Of a DNA stretch of 33,146 nucleotides, positions 6,801 to 17,005 are shown one piece after another. A model generated the notes under the pieces. It was not told where the DNA came from and searched no databases. It saw nothing but the letters and a program-made list of their open reading frames with translations. Source of the stretch: Acidobacteria bacterium Ga0077553 (GTDB lineage: Bacteria; Acidobacteriota; Terriglobia; Bryobacterales; Bryobacteraceae); contig LNFE01000296.1 of NCBI GenBank assembly GCA_001464575.1, positions 1 to 33,146 of the forward strand. Reading direction: 5' to 3'. A program made the translations under genes and the position numbers. Positions within the stretch are counted from its first letter, which is position 1; each line of letters starts with the position of its first letter.

Positions 6801-8766
6801 AGAGGCCGGCGGTTGCAATGTCCGGCCACTCGGCACCCGGTTTGACCTTGAGGATGGCAAAGTCGCCGAGGCGGGGCATCCCATACTCGAAAGTAAACTC
6901 GCGATCCTCGATAGTCATGCCGCTGTTGATGACCACGTACCGCTTGGGCGCAAAGGGATTGGGGTAGATGATCGCCGGCAGGTGGCCGGCGGCAGGGAAG
7001 CTTTCCGCGCCAAAGGCAACCCGTTCCCGGGACCACTGGAGCGGGGTTTTGCCCTGGAGCTTGGCGATCCAGCGGTTGCTGCCGGGGTCGCCGAAGAGGA
7101 CCAGGTTGTACTGGGCGAGGTCGGAGGGGGTGACGTCCTTGTCGTCCTTGATACGGGGGTGGGCGCGGAGGCCCTTGGCGTAGAGACGATCGAAGCGGGA
7201 AAGCAGGCGGAGAGCCTGGGCATGCGCTTCGGGGTGCCAGGGCTGGCCGGTGGGCCGGACGAGGAGGAAGGGGGCCATGAAGGCATCGTCGATGGGGCCC
7301 TGCTGGCTGTGGGTCTTCCAAAGTCCCTTGGCCGGTTTGGCGACGGCCCAGCGTTTAGCGGTGCGCTCGAAGGTGATCTGCGCGGCTGGCTTTACGGCGA
7401 CCTTCTGGCCGTCAATGACGACTTCCTGGGCCTTGGCGACCTCTCTGAGGGTGAATCGGGTGATGTTGTTGGTGGAGACTTCGTAGCGCTTGCCGGCGTC
7501 GAGGCGCCGGGCGTTAAGGTCGGCGCGGTCATAGTGTTTGGCGAGATGGTCGACCGTGACCCAGTGGGAGTGGGGATAGCGCGTCGTGAAGGTGACGAAG
7601 CGGATGTGGTCGGGGGATGTGCGGCCGCGGTCGCCGTGCTCTTTGAGGAAAGCGTCGAGCTTAGCCCGGACCTCGGGACCGGTTCCGTGGCCGGTGTTTT
7701 TGGAGATGAAGAAGCGGGCGGGGGTGCCGGGGACATGGAGATCAAAGGGGTCGCCCTCGGAGGGGAAGCCTTCCTTTTCGAGTTGTGCCCGGACGCGGAG
7801 CGAGGACTCCAATTGGCCTCGCGTTTTCGTGCCGGGCGGGGGAGGCGGAATGGAACTGGTGCCGGTTTCGTTTTCCCCACCGTGGCCGGCAATGGGAAGA
7901 TTGAAGGCGTTCAGCGACCAGTCGATGATGTTTTCGTAGATGCGGAGGGGGCCGGCCTGGTAGGGCGGGAAGCCGGGTAGTTGCGAGCGGAGTGGCCAGG
8001 TACCGGCGCCGATTTCGGCCGCGGCAAAGTAACCGGGGTGATGGAGGGCGATGTGCCAGGCGCCGCAGCCGCCCATTGAGAAGCCGCGGAGGAGGATTCG
8101 TTCGGGATCGATCTTGTAACGCGCTTGAACGGCGGCAATGGCTTCAAAGACATCGACTTCGCCGGCCCAATGGTAGGCGATGCCGTTCCAGCGGCCGTAG
8201 ACATCGAGTTGGATCTGCCCTTCGGCTGCGGGGTTGTTTCCTCCGGGGGTGATCTTTTGAGCGCGGTCGAGGAAGGCGGCTTCGGTGAGGGCGCGTTCCC
8301 GGCCGTGGAGCCAGACGTAGAGCTTGACGGGCTTGGAACCGTCGTAGGATTCGGGGACGCGGAGGCCGTAGGGCTGGACGGAACCGTCGAGAGCGGAGAC
8401 GTAGCCGTGGAGGCGGCGGGCGTTCTGGGTGGTCCAGGGGGATTGGCCAGCTAGGAGTTGGCGGCCGCGATCGACGCCTTGGGCGAGGACGCCGAGGAAC
8501 TTGGGGACATCTTCGGGAACGAAGAACTCTTCGGGATGCTCCTGCAGCATGGCGCCGGCCTTATGGAAGATGGCCACGTCGGCGATCAGCGCCGGGTCGG
8601 CCTTTTTTTGGCGTAATTGCGCGAGCAGGGAGTCGATTTCGCTGACGGCGGCGGCGAGTTGTTGCCGCTGAGCGGGTGTCAAGACGACAGGGGCGGGAGG
8701 GGTAGGGCGCTGGGCGAGGGCCAGTGCGAACAGGAGGGAAAACGACAGCAGAAAGCGGAGAGGCAT
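6775..8766 (-). CDS. Secreted alpha/beta hydrolase (prolyl oligopeptidase/esterase-like)
   Basis: The protein has 663 residues and a signal peptide (MPLRFLLSFSLLFALALAQ). The nucleophile elbow is GFSMGG (S230), preceded by an oxyanion-type KLYVWLHGRE block near 150. The probable catalytic His is in KNTGHGTGPE. The N-terminal 110 residues form a helical extension and the C-terminal third has no recognised motif. The family resembles the large acidobacterial/planctomycete peptidases and esterases of the S9 type. The frame is open well beyond the start, but the Met at 8766 is the one giving a clean signal peptide and it avoids crossing the terminator that follows rplL. Confidence 0.85.
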   Translation of the reverse strand: MPLRFLLSFSLLFALALAQRPTPPAPVVLTPAQRQQLAAAVSEIDSLLAQLRQKKADPALIADVAIFHKAGAMLQEHPEEFFVPEDVPKFLGVLAQGVDRGRQLLAGQSPWTTQNARRLHGYVSALDGSVQPYGLRVPESYDGSKPVKLYVWLHGRERALTEAAFLDRAQKITPGGNNPAAEGQIQLDVYGRWNGIAYHWAGEVDVFEAIAAVQARYKIDPERILLRGFSMGGCGAWHIALHHPGYFAAAEIGAGTWPLRSQLPGFPPYQAGPLRIYENIIDWSLNAFNLPIAGHGGENETGTSSIPPPPPGTKTRGQLESSLRVRAQLEKEGFPSEGDPFDLHVPGTPARFFISKNTGHGTGPEVRAKLDAFLKEHGDRGRTSPDHIRFVTFTTRYPHSHWVTVDHLAKHYDRADLNARRLDAGKRYEVSTNNITRFTLREVAKAQEVVIDGQKVAVKPAAQITFERTAKRWAVAKPAKGLWKTHSQQGPIDDAFMAPFLLVRPTGQPWHPEAHAQALRLLSRFDRLYAKGLRAHPRIKDDKDVTPSDLAQYNLVLFGDPGSNRWIAKLQGKTPLQWSRERVAFGAESFPAAGHLPAIIYPNPFAPKRYVVINSGMTIEDREFTFEYGMPRLGDFAILKVKPGAEWPDIATAGLFNERWQLP

Positions 8767-8796
8767 AGGGGATGGGAATCCCGAGTATATAGCAAG

Positions 8797-8828
8797 AAAA
8801 AAACCCCCGGCCGAGACCGGGGGTTTTT
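8797..8828 (-). terminator. Rho-independent terminator after rplL
   Basis: A 7-bp all-G/C stem (CCCCCGG and CCGGGGG, 8804-8810 with 8817-8823) is followed on the minus strand by seven Ts (8803-8797). On the plus strand five Ts follow too, so it could act both ways. It lies 18 bp beyond the rplL stop and ends the ribosomal cluster. Confidence 0.9.
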
Positions 8829-8845
8829 CGGGGACTGCAGAACGA

Positions 8846-9226
<381 letters not shown>

Positions 9227-9360
9227 TTTCGTAATACTCCTGAATTAAATTCGTTTGATCGCTTGAGCTCACACCGGTAGAAGGCGGCGGAACTGAGTTT
9301 CGTTTTTTGCCACGGCGCCCGGAGAGGATTGACCGCGACAGGTGTACTTTCGGGCGGACC

Positions 9361-9384
9361 GGGTTCGCCGACAGAAGCGAACCC
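9361..9384 (-). promoter_or_regulatory. RNA hairpin between rplJ and rplL
   Basis: A perfect 8-bp inverted repeat (GGGTTCGC at 9361-9368 with GCGAACCC at 9377-9384, 8-base loop) starts 13 bases after the rplJ stop. No T-run follows on the minus strand, so it is not a standard terminator. It could be an attenuator, RNA-processing site or stability element that lets L7/L12 be made in excess of L10; this role is inference. Confidence 0.55.
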
Positions 9385-9397
9385 ATCCGGAAATCAA

Positions 9398-9925
9398 TTA
9401 AGCCTGAAACTTGTTCTCTTTGACGCCCTGGTCGATGACCACGGCGAGATTGCGGCCAACAGCGTTGGTAACGGTGACCACGCGCTGAGCCGGAGCTTGG
9501 ATAAGGAACAGAAGCTTGGCGTAGATCTCTTCCTTGGCGGGGAGAGCCGCGAGGTCGGCAATCGACTTGACGTCGACCACGTTTCCTTCGACGAGCCCAG
9601 CCTTGAAAGTGAATGCCGGAACGGTCTTGGCGTAGCCGGTTAGCGCCTTGGCGAGAGCGACGACATCGCCCTTGGTGTAGGCGACCGCGCTCATGCCAAT
9701 CACTTTGCTAAACAGCGCTTCGCTCTTCAGGCCTTCGCTTGCCTTCTGGGCCAAGTTGTTCTTGACAACCTTGTAGCTACCGCCTGCTTCCTTAATCGTC
9801 TTGCGAAGATTGTAATCCTGCAACACGGTCATTTTTTCATAACCGGTCAGGAAGATGTTCCCGGTCTGCTCAAACTCGCCGCGCAGGAACGCCAGATCTT
9901 TTGCCTTATCTGCTTTTTTCTTCAT
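9398..9925 (-). CDS. rplJ: 50S ribosomal protein L10
   Basis: The protein has 175 residues, the usual length. It shows the L10 globular domain (KAKDLAFLRGEF, then LRKTIKEAGGSYKVVKNNLA) and the C-terminal helix that binds L7/L12 dimers (QAPAQRVVTVTNAVGRNLAV). L10 is the base of the ribosomal stalk. The start codon lies 12 bp after the stop of rplA, too little room for a separate long autoregulatory leader, so any L10 feedback site would have to lie within or upstream of rplA. Confidence 0.97.
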   Translation of the reverse strand: MKKKADKAKDLAFLRGEFEQTGNIFLTGYEKMTVLQDYNLRKTIKEAGGSYKVVKNNLAQKASEGLKSEALFSKVIGMSAVAYTKGDVVALAKALTGYAKTVPAFTFKAGLVEGNVVDVKSIADLAALPAKEEIYAKLLFLIQAPAQRVVTVTNAVGRNLAVVIDQGVKENKFQA

Positions 9926-9937
9926 CGCTTCTTACTC

Positions 9938-10617
9938 CTACGCCTGCGCCTTGACGGCGTTCATTTCGGTGACGTCGAGCGGTACACCGGGGCTCATGGT
10001 GGAGCAGAGGGTGACGCTGCGGACGTACTTGCCCTTGGCGGCTGCGGGCTTGGCCTTGATGACCGCCTGCATTAGCGTGGTCGCGTTATCGACCAGCTTG
10101 TCGTCAGCAAAGCTGACTTTACCGAGGGGGGCGTGAATCACGCCGGTCTTGTCGACGCGGAACTCCACTTTACCCGCCTTGGTTTCTTCGATGGCCTGCT
10201 TCACGTCAGTTGTGACGGTACCGGTCTTCGGGTTGGGCATCAGGCCACGCGGACCAAGGACCTTACCTAGTTTACCGACCGACCGCATCATATCCGGGGT
10301 GGCGATGACGGCATCATAATCGAGCCACTGCTCGGTCATGATCTTGTTCACCAGCTCTTCACCGCCGACAAAATCAGCACCCGCTTCCTGCGCTTCCCGG
10401 ATTTTGTCGCCGGAGGCGATAACGAGAATGCGCTTGGTTTTGCCCAGGCCATGGGGTAGAACGACAGTGCCGCGGACCATCTGGTCGGCGTGCTTGGGGT
10501 CAACCCCGAGGCGCATGTGGACTTCGAGGGGAGGGGAACGGCCTCCGCGAGCGTGTAGAGGCGAGCCTCAATCTGCTTAGCGGCGGCAACATACTTCTTG
10601 CCTTGCTTATTTGCCAT
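9938..10617 (-). pseudogene. rplA: 50S ribosomal protein L1, frame broken by about 34-nt deletion
   Basis: Two pieces of L1 lie in different frames. The N-terminus ([15 protein letters not shown]... to LAEAVPL) reads from the ATG at 10617, which has AGGACC upstream. The remainder ([19 protein letters not shown] onward to the stop at 9938) is in the -1 frame relative to it. Compared with E. coli L1, roughly 13 residues are absent at the junction (about 10525-10536, sequence CCCCTCCCCTCG); five extra bases remain, which implies a loss of about 34 nt. The downstream part, including [15 protein letters not shown], is fully conserved. L1 is part of the ribosomal L1 stalk and represses its own operon. 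An assembly error, a true lesion, or an internal start at 10516 making a truncated protein are all possible. Confidence 0.8.
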
Positions 10618-10640
10618 ATTGTAATTGGTCCTAGCGGCCA

Positions 10641-10664
10641 TTGTTCGCTGCCTGAGCAGAACAA
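10641..10664 (-). promoter_or_regulatory. Hairpin between rplK and rplA
   Basis: An imperfect inverted repeat, TTGTTC (10641-10646) with GAACAA (10659-10664), extends by GCT/AGC across one bulged base, giving about nine pairs. It sits in the 91-bp gap upstream of rplA. It may tune rplA translation or mark an RNA-processing site; no experiment-backed motif was recognised. Confidence 0.35.
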
Positions 10665-10708
10665 CAACCTCCCATAGAAGTGAACTATTCCTAGATTATC
10701 AGCCGGGC

Positions 10709-11137
10709 TTAGATAATGTCTACGCCCATGCTCTTGCAGGCGCCTTCGACCTGCGCAATGGCGGACTCGATGGTGAAGCTGTTGAGGTCCGGCATCTTGA
10801 TCTTCGCGATCTCGGCGATCTGGGCGCGAGTGATTTTGCCCACTTTCGTCTTATTCGGGGTGGGGGAACCACGCTCGATCTTGATCGCCTTCTTGATCAA
10901 CACCGCTACGGGCGGGGTCTTCGTGATGAAGGTGAAAGAGCGATCCGAGTAGATCGTGATCACAACCGGGATGATGAGGCCGGCTTGTTCGGGGGAGGAG
11001 GTGCGGGCGTTGTAAGCCTTTACGAACTCCATGATGTTCACGCCTTGCGGACCGAGGGCGGTACCGACCGGAGGCGCGGGAGTTGCTTTCCCGGCAGGGA
11101 TTTGCAACTTAACTTGCCCAGTGACTTTCTTTGCCAT
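10709..11137 (-). CDS. rplK: 50S ribosomal protein L11
   Basis: The protein has 142 residues, full length. It shows the N-terminal domain with the Pro-rich thiostrepton-binding helix ([20 protein letters not shown]) and the C-terminal 23S rRNA-binding domain ([13 protein letters not shown], then [18 protein letters not shown]). L11 shapes the GTPase-associated centre and is required for RelA activation in organisms that have it. It lies 19 bp after nusG and 91 bp before the broken rplA. Confidence 0.98.
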   Translation of the reverse strand: MAKKVTGQVKLQIPAGKATPAPPVGTALGPQGVNIMEFVKAYNARTSSPEQAGLIIPVVITIYSDRSFTFITKTPPVAVLIKKAIKIERGSPTPNKTKVGKITRAQIAEIAKIKMPDLNSFTIESAIAQVEGACKSMGVDII

Positions 11138-11156
11138 TTATCTGCTCTTTATTGGT

Positions 11157-11816
11157 TTACTGAATTTTTTCGACTTGTTCGAAGTCGAGTTCCACCGGGG
11201 TTGAACGGCCGAAGATGGTAACCATCACACGCAGAGTATTCTTCTCTGCGTTGATTTCATCCACCTTTCCGGAGAAGTTCGTAAATGGACCTTCGGTGAT
11301 ACGGACCGTTTCGTTGCGCTCGAAAGTGAGCTTCGGCTTGGGACGGTCTCCCACGTTGGACTGCCGATACAGGATCGAATTGACCTCGTCCGCCGTGAGC
11401 GGGACAGGGTTATTGCCGCCGCCGACGAAGCCGGTGACGCGCGGGGTGTCCTTAACGGCGTGCCAGAGCTCGTCGTCCATCTCCATTTCCACCAGCACGT
11501 AGCCGGGATAGAGCAGACGCTTACTCGTCACTTTCTTTCCGTTGCGGAGCTCGAAAACTTCTTCGGTCGGGATCAGAATCTGACCCAGCCGTTCATTGAA
11601 ACCAAAAGCGAGTGCGCGTCCTCGGAGGGACTCTGCCACCTTGTTTTCAAAGCCCGAATAGGTGTGAATGATGTACCAGTTCTTCGAATTGGCCAAGTCC
11701 ACCGGCCCATCAGTGACCGGGCCGGAAGAACCGTCTTCGGCTTGGACAGGCGATTCTTCAACCTGGACTTCGGTTGGCTCTTGAGCGGACTCGATTTCGA
11801 AGTTCTCTTCCGGCAT
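11157..11816 (-). CDS. nusG: Transcription termination/antitermination factor NusG
   Basis: The protein has 219 residues. An acidic, low-complexity extension of about 45 residues (rich in E, P, V and S) precedes the NGN domain, which starts at [19 protein letters not shown] and includes the [12 protein letters not shown] block. The KOW domain is [19 protein letters not shown] near the C-terminus. NusG binds RNA polymerase and couples it to the ribosome or Rho. The ATG directly abuts the stop codon of secE (TAGATG), so the two are translationally coupled. The N-terminal extension is longer than in E. coli; similar acidic tails are known in other phyla. Confidence 0.96.
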   Translation of the reverse strand: MPEENFEIESAQEPTEVQVEESPVQAEDGSSGPVTDGPVDLANSKNWYIIHTYSGFENKVAESLRGRALAFGFNERLGQILIPTEEVFELRNGKKVTSKRLLYPGYVLVEMEMDDELWHAVKDTPRVTGFVGGGNNPVPLTADEVNSILYRQSNVGDRPKPKLTFERNETVRITEGPFTNFSGKVDEINAEKNTLRVMVTIFGRSTPVELDFEQVEKIQ

Positions 11817-12095
11817 CTATTTGCCCAACACCTTAAAGAGCTGTGTAATGCCCCGGCCAATCAACAGATCGACCACGGCGAAGTAGGCGGCAAACACGAA
11901 AACAGAAGCGATTACCACGGCGGTCGTCGCCTTCACCTGCTCCCAGTTGGGCCAAGTGACGCGGCGCATCTCCATCTTCAAATCTTCTACGTAAGTCTTG
12001 GCAATGCCCGGCCAGGCGGCGATGCCAGCCCCGCCGCTGTTTTGCTCGGGAGTAACGCTCTTGGTACCCATAGTTAACTCGTTTGTTGCGGCCAT
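11817..12095 (-). CDS. secE: Preprotein translocase subunit SecE
   Basis: The protein has 92 residues. It carries the conserved amphipathic SecE segment (YVEDLKMEMRRVTWPNWEQV) followed by one membrane helix (VVIASVFVFAAYFAVVDLLI), the single-span form common outside enterobacteria. It clamps SecY in the SecYEG channel. The Met at 12095 was chosen because the longer frame would run into the tRNA(Trp) gene; a second Met at 12071 is an alternative. Its stop touches the nusG start without any gap. Confidence 0.93.
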   Translation of the reverse strand: MAATNELTMGTKSVTPEQNSGGAGIAAWPGIAKTYVEDLKMEMRRVTWPNWEQVKATTAVVIASVFVFAAYFAVVDLLIGRGITQLFKVLGK

Positions 12096-12110
12096 GTGTT
12101 CGAGAAAGAA

Positions 12111-12184
12111 TGGCAGGGGCAGAGGGATTCGAACCCCCAAAGGCGGTTTTGGAGACCGCTGGTTTACCGTTAGCCTATGCCCCT
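12111..12184 (-). tRNA. trnW: tRNA-Trp (CCA anticodon)
   Basis: Acceptor AGGGGCA pairs with TGCCCCT, the anticodon loop CTCCAAA sits on a GCGGT/ACCGC stem and gives anticodon CCA, the T-arm is GGGGGTTCGAATCCC, and the 3' CCA appears encoded (12113-12111). The identity elements match tRNA-Trp. Its place between rpmG and secE is the classical one in bacteria. Confidence 0.96.
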
Positions 12185-12192
12185 ACGGTGGA

Positions 12193-12342
12193 CTACTTCA
12201 CTTCGCGGTGCAAGGTGTGACGGCGAAGACGCGGCGAATACTTCATCAGTTCGATGCGCTCAGTCGACTTCTTCTTGTTCTTCGTCGTGTAGTAGTTAAT
12301 GTCTTTGGTCTCGGTACACTGCAGCTTGATAATTTCGCGCAT
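12193..12342 (-). CDS. rpmG: 50S ribosomal protein L33
   Basis: This is a 49-residue protein. It begins [20 protein letters not shown], continues [17 protein letters not shown] and ends [10 protein letters not shown], the full typical L33. It belongs to the L33 subtype without the four zinc-binding cysteines, since only one Cys is present. GGGAGT lies about eight bases upstream of the ATG. It stands between the tuf hairpin and tRNA-Trp. L33 is a small, non-essential protein of the 50S subunit near the E site. Confidence 0.96.
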   Translation of the reverse strand: MREIIKLQCTETKDINYYTTKNKKKSTERIELMKYSPRLRRHTLHREVK

Positions 12343-12365
12343 GTTGCTATACTCCCAAACTTCTC

Positions 12366-12371
12366 ATTATA
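12366..12371 (-). promoter_or_regulatory. Possible -10 element for rpmG-trnW-secE
   Basis: A perfect TATAAT is found on the minus strand 24 bp before rpmG, just after the tuf hairpin. No good -35 is seen at 16-18 bp (the hairpin itself occupies that place), so it may be a weak or extended-type promoter or chance. Confidence 0.35.
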
Positions 12372-12375
12372 CATG

Positions 12376-12407
12376 CGAAAGCCCCGGTTCCCTAACCGGG
12401 GCTTTCG
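12376..12407 (-). terminator. Strong hairpin after tuf
   Basis: A perfect 14-bp inverted repeat (CGAAAGCCCCGGTT at 12376-12389 with AACCGGGGCTTTCG at 12394-12407) with a four-base loop lies 25 bp after the tuf stop. No run of Ts follows on the minus strand (the next bases are CATGTATAATG). It may be a partial terminator or processing site separating the abundant tuf message from rpmG-secE-nusG. Confidence 0.6.
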
Positions 12408-12432
12408 TTCCAGCCCTTCGGAGGCTTGTTTT

Positions 12433-13620
<1,188 letters not shown>

Positions 13621-13661
13621 GGTATTCCGGGGTTCTCCTGGTTGGTGGAAACTCGTTCGCC

Positions 13662-15752
13662 TTACGCGCTGGTCTTGCCTTGCGCCTTAGCAATGATTTC
13701 GTTCGCGATATTGGTGGGTACTTCTTCGTAGCGGCCGAAGTGCATGGTGAAGCTGCCACGACCCTGAGTCCGGCTGCGCAGTTCGGTAGCATAACCGAAC
13801 ATCTCACTCAGCGGCACCATGGATTTGATGAGCTGCGTCGTCCCGCGCATCTCCATGCCTTCGAGGCGCCCGCGCCGAGAGATCAAGTCTCCGTTTACGG
13901 GGCCCATGTATTCGTCCGGTACGACAACTTCCACAGCCATCACAGGTTCCAGAAGAACCGGCTTGGCCTTCTTTACAGCATCTTTGATTGCAAGGGAACC
14001 GGCAATCTTGAAGGCCATTTCCGACGAGTCGACGTCGTGATAGCTTCCGTCGTAAAGGCTGACTTTGAGGTCAGACATCGGGTAGCCAGCCAGGATGCCG
14101 CCTTCCAACGCCTCGATGATGCCTTTTTCGATGGCCGGCACGTATTCCTTCGGAACCGTACCGCCAACCGTGGCATTTTCGAACTCAAAGCCCTTGCCTT
14201 CTTCGAGCGGCTCGATCCGGATCTTCGCGTGACCGTATTGACCCTTACCACCGCTCTGACGAACGTGGCGGCCGTCGCCCGAAGCATTCGACCGGATGGT
14301 TTCGCGGTAGGCGACCATCGGCTTGCCGACGTTGGCTTCGACGCCGAATTCACGGCGCATGCGGTCGACAATGATTTCGAGGTGCAGTTCGCCCATCCCG
14401 GCAAGGATGGTCTGGCCCGTTTCGGTGTCGGTCGAAACGCGCAGAGTGGGATCTTCGTTGACCAGCTTATTGATGGCGAGACCCATCTTCTCCTGGTCCG
14501 GCTTCGACTTCGGCTCAATGGCGAGCTGAATCACCGGGGCCGGGAAGTCGATCCGCTCGAGCAGCACCGGGTGCTTTTCGTCGCAAATCGTGTCGCCCGT
14601 GGAGACCTGCTTCAAACCGACGCAAGCGCAGATGTCGCCGGCGAGAATCTCGGTGATGTCTTCACGCTTGTTGGCGTGCATCTTGACGAGACGGCCAACA
14701 CGCTCCGTCTTACCCTTAGCCGCGTTATAAACAGCCGTACCCGCGTAAAGCTTACCCGAGTAGACCCGGATGAAGGCCAATTGACCAACGAACGGGTCGG
14801 TCATGATCTTGAACACAAGACCAGAGAACGGCTCGTTGTCATCAGCCCGACGAGGCTCCGGCTTATCGTTGTCCGGGTTCTTGCCTTCGATGGTCGGAAT
14901 ATCAAGGGGATGCGGCAGATAGTCGCAGACCGCGTCGAGCAGATTCTGCACGCCCTTGTTCTTGAACGCAGTACCGCAGATCACTGGGAACATCTTCTGG
15001 GCGATAGTCGCCTTCCGGATCCCAGCCATCAGCTCTTCGGTGGTGATTGCTTCACCCTCAAAGAACTTATTCATGAGGACGTCGTCGGTTTCCGAAACAG
15101 CTTCAACTAGCAGAGCGCGGTATTCCTGTGCCTTCTCGACGAGGTCGGCCGGAATCTCCACGTCGTCAAACTCGGCACCCAGCGAATCGTCCCGCCAAAT
15201 ACGAGCGTTCATCTTCACCAGGTCAACAATACCCAGGAACTGATCCTCGGCGCCGATCGGCAATTGGATCGCCACGGGCCGGCACTTCAGACGGTCAACA
15301 ATGGTCTCCACAGAGTGATAGAAGTCCGCACCAACGCGGTCCATCTTGTTGATAAAACAGATGCGGGGGACGCTATACTTGTCTGCCTGCCGCCACACAG
15401 TTTCGGACTGGGGCTGTACGCCGGCAACGGCGTCAAACACGGCGCAGGCGCCGTCGAGCACGCGAAGCGAACGCTCAACTTCAGCAGTGAAGTCTACGTG
15501 GCCAGGGGTGTCAATGATGTTGATCTGGATGTCGCGCCAGCTACAGGTGGTGGCAGCGGAGGTGATGGTAATACCACGCTCCTGTTCCTGCTCCATCCAG
15601 TCCATGGTCGCGGTGCCTTCATGAACTTCACCAATCTTGTACGTCCGACCGGTGTAATAGAGAATCCGTTCCGTTGTCGTGGTTTTACCGGCATCAATGT
15701 GGGCCATGATGCCGATGTTGCGCATTTTCTGAAGGGGTACAGTCCGAGCCAT
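13662..15752 (-). CDS. fusA: Elongation factor G
   Basis: The protein has 696 residues. It shows the G1 motif [13 protein letters not shown], effector [28 protein letters not shown] and [10 protein letters not shown], then domain II, domain III ([18 protein letters not shown]), domain IV ([13 protein letters not shown]) and domain V, with no gaps. It catalyses translocation and, with RRF, ribosome recycling. The start lies 36 bp after the rpsG stop. It is the classical third gene of the str operon. The length and DxxGR-type motifs match the canonical housekeeping EF-G rather than the divergent paralogue. Confidence 0.99.
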   Translation of the reverse strand: MARTVPLQKMRNIGIMAHIDAGKTTTTERILYYTGRTYKIGEVHEGTATMDWMEQEQERGITITSAATTCSWRDIQINIIDTPGHVDFTAEVERSLRVLDGACAVFDAVAGVQPQSETVWRQADKYSVPRICFINKMDRVGADFYHSVETIVDRLKCRPVAIQLPIGAEDQFLGIVDLVKMNARIWRDDSLGAEFDDVEIPADLVEKAQEYRALLVEAVSETDDVLMNKFFEGEAITTEELMAGIRKATIAQKMFPVICGTAFKNKGVQNLLDAVCDYLPHPLDIPTIEGKNPDNDKPEPRRADDNEPFSGLVFKIMTDPFVGQLAFIRVYSGKLYAGTAVYNAAKGKTERVGRLVKMHANKREDITEILAGDICACVGLKQVSTGDTICDEKHPVLLERIDFPAPVIQLAIEPKSKPDQEKMGLAINKLVNEDPTLRVSTDTETGQTILAGMGELHLEIIVDRMRREFGVEANVGKPMVAYRETIRSNASGDGRHVRQSGGKGQYGHAKIRIEPLEEGKGFEFENATVGGTVPKEYVPAIEKGIIEALEGGILAGYPMSDLKVSLYDGSYHDVDSSEMAFKIAGSLAIKDAVKKAKPVLLEPVMAVEVVVPDEYMGPVNGDLISRRGRLEGMEMRGTTQLIKSMVPLSEMFGYATELRSRTQGRGSFTMHFGRYEEVPTNIANEIIAKAQGKTSA

Positions 15753-15788
15753 ATAGTAGTTAGGTGTTTAAGGGCTGTCTTCTCTTGC

Positions 15789-16219
<431 letters not shown>

Positions 16220-16241
16220 AAATCCTCAAATCCTCAAAAAA

Positions 16242-16616
16242 TTACGACTTCGGGCGCTTGGCGCCGTATTTCGAGCGGCTCTGCTTCCGGTTGGCCACGC
16301 CAGCCGCGTCGAGAGTTCCCCGAACCACGTGATAGCGAACACCAGGCAGGTCCTTCACACGGCCACCGCGGATGAGCACGATGGAGTGCTCCTGCAGGTT
16401 GTGGCCCACGCCAGGGATGTAGGTGGTAACTTCGATTCCGTTGGTCAAGCGCACACGCGCGACCTTCCGAAGCGCCGAATTCGGCTTTTTCGGCGTAGTG
16501 GTGTAGACACGGGTGCAAACTCCGCGCTTCTGCGGGCAAGCCTGCAGGGCGGGGCTAGCCGTCTTGTAACGAGTCGCAATACGACCCTTACGCACGAGCT
16601 GGTTGAACGTAGGCAC
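16242..16616 (-). CDS. rpsL: 30S ribosomal protein S12
   Basis: The protein has 124 residues, complete, with the decoding-site loops [18 protein letters not shown] and [17 protein letters not shown]. The lysines changed in streptomycin-resistant mutants are in wild-type form. The start codon is GTG at 16616, preceded by GAGAGGG. It is the first gene of the cluster, about 285 bases from the predicted transcription start. Confidence 0.98.
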   Translation of the reverse strand: MPTFNQLVRKGRIATRYKTASPALQACPQKRGVCTRVYTTTPKKPNSALRKVARVRLTNGIEVTTYIPGVGHNLQEHSIVLIRGGRVKDLPGVRYHVVRGTLDAAGVANRKQSRSKYGAKRPKS

Positions 16617-16900
16617 GAATACCCTCTCTCGGTAAAACTTTAAAATCTTTGTTTTTAGGCGTCTGAGCTCTCTCGGCCAAGCAATATCCAGCGGGGAGCC
16701 TTCAATTTGCGACCACAGAACTCTTTTTGTGATGACGGTCAGGATGTAGGAGACCGTATAGTAGTGCGGAGATGATCTTGGGACTCGTCAACCGGACTCC
16801 AACTGTCCAACCGGTTTCCCGGCGAACCACCAAGGCATTGCGCCCCGGTTCAGTGTGAAGTGGTAGTCGAAAGCAGATACAGCGACCCGCTAACAGCAAA
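16617..16900 (-). other. Long untranslated leader of the rpsL operon
   Basis: Between the predicted transcription start (near 16901) and rpsL lie about 285 bases without a recognisable gene. A 65-codon frame starting with TTG just after the start site has no similarity to known proteins and no ribosome site. No known riboswitch or ribosomal-protein leader was recognised, but the length would allow one. Confidence 0.45.
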
Positions 16901-16907
16901 CCTTATA

Positions 16908-16936
16908 AGTGTAGCGAGACAGACACAGTCTGTCAA
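16908..16936 (-). promoter_or_regulatory. Promoter of the rpsL-rpsG-fusA-tuf operon
   Basis: On the minus strand a perfect TTGACA (16936-16931) is separated by exactly 17 bp from TACACT (16913-16908), a near-consensus housekeeping sigma-factor promoter. It lies between the Ig-repeat gene and rpsL and points to the ribosomal genes. Confidence 0.85.
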
Positions 16937-17005
16937 CTCGACAGAAAAATTCCGTCGGTCGCATCGCGACACCTCCACAGAGTATCACAACTGGCAACGG
17001 TTTTT

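Noticed and set aside
6733..7980. 415-codon open frame on the plus strand
   Set aside because: Antisense shadow of the alpha/beta hydrolase, whose motifs and signal peptide are clear.
10525..10540. Programmed -1 frameshifting in rplA at CCCCTCCCC
   Set aside because: A shift would restore frame but not the 13 conserved residues that are missing, so deletion explains it better.
16702..16899. 65-codon TTG-start frame directly at the predicted rpsL transcription start
   Set aside because: A leaderless peptide was considered, but there is no family resemblance and TTG leaderless starts are rare.
16950..17005. Terminator after the Ig-repeat gene
   Set aside because: A 5-bp GTCGC/GCGAC hairpin exists at 16958-16970 but the T-run is about ten bases further on and overlaps the promoter region; too weak to call.
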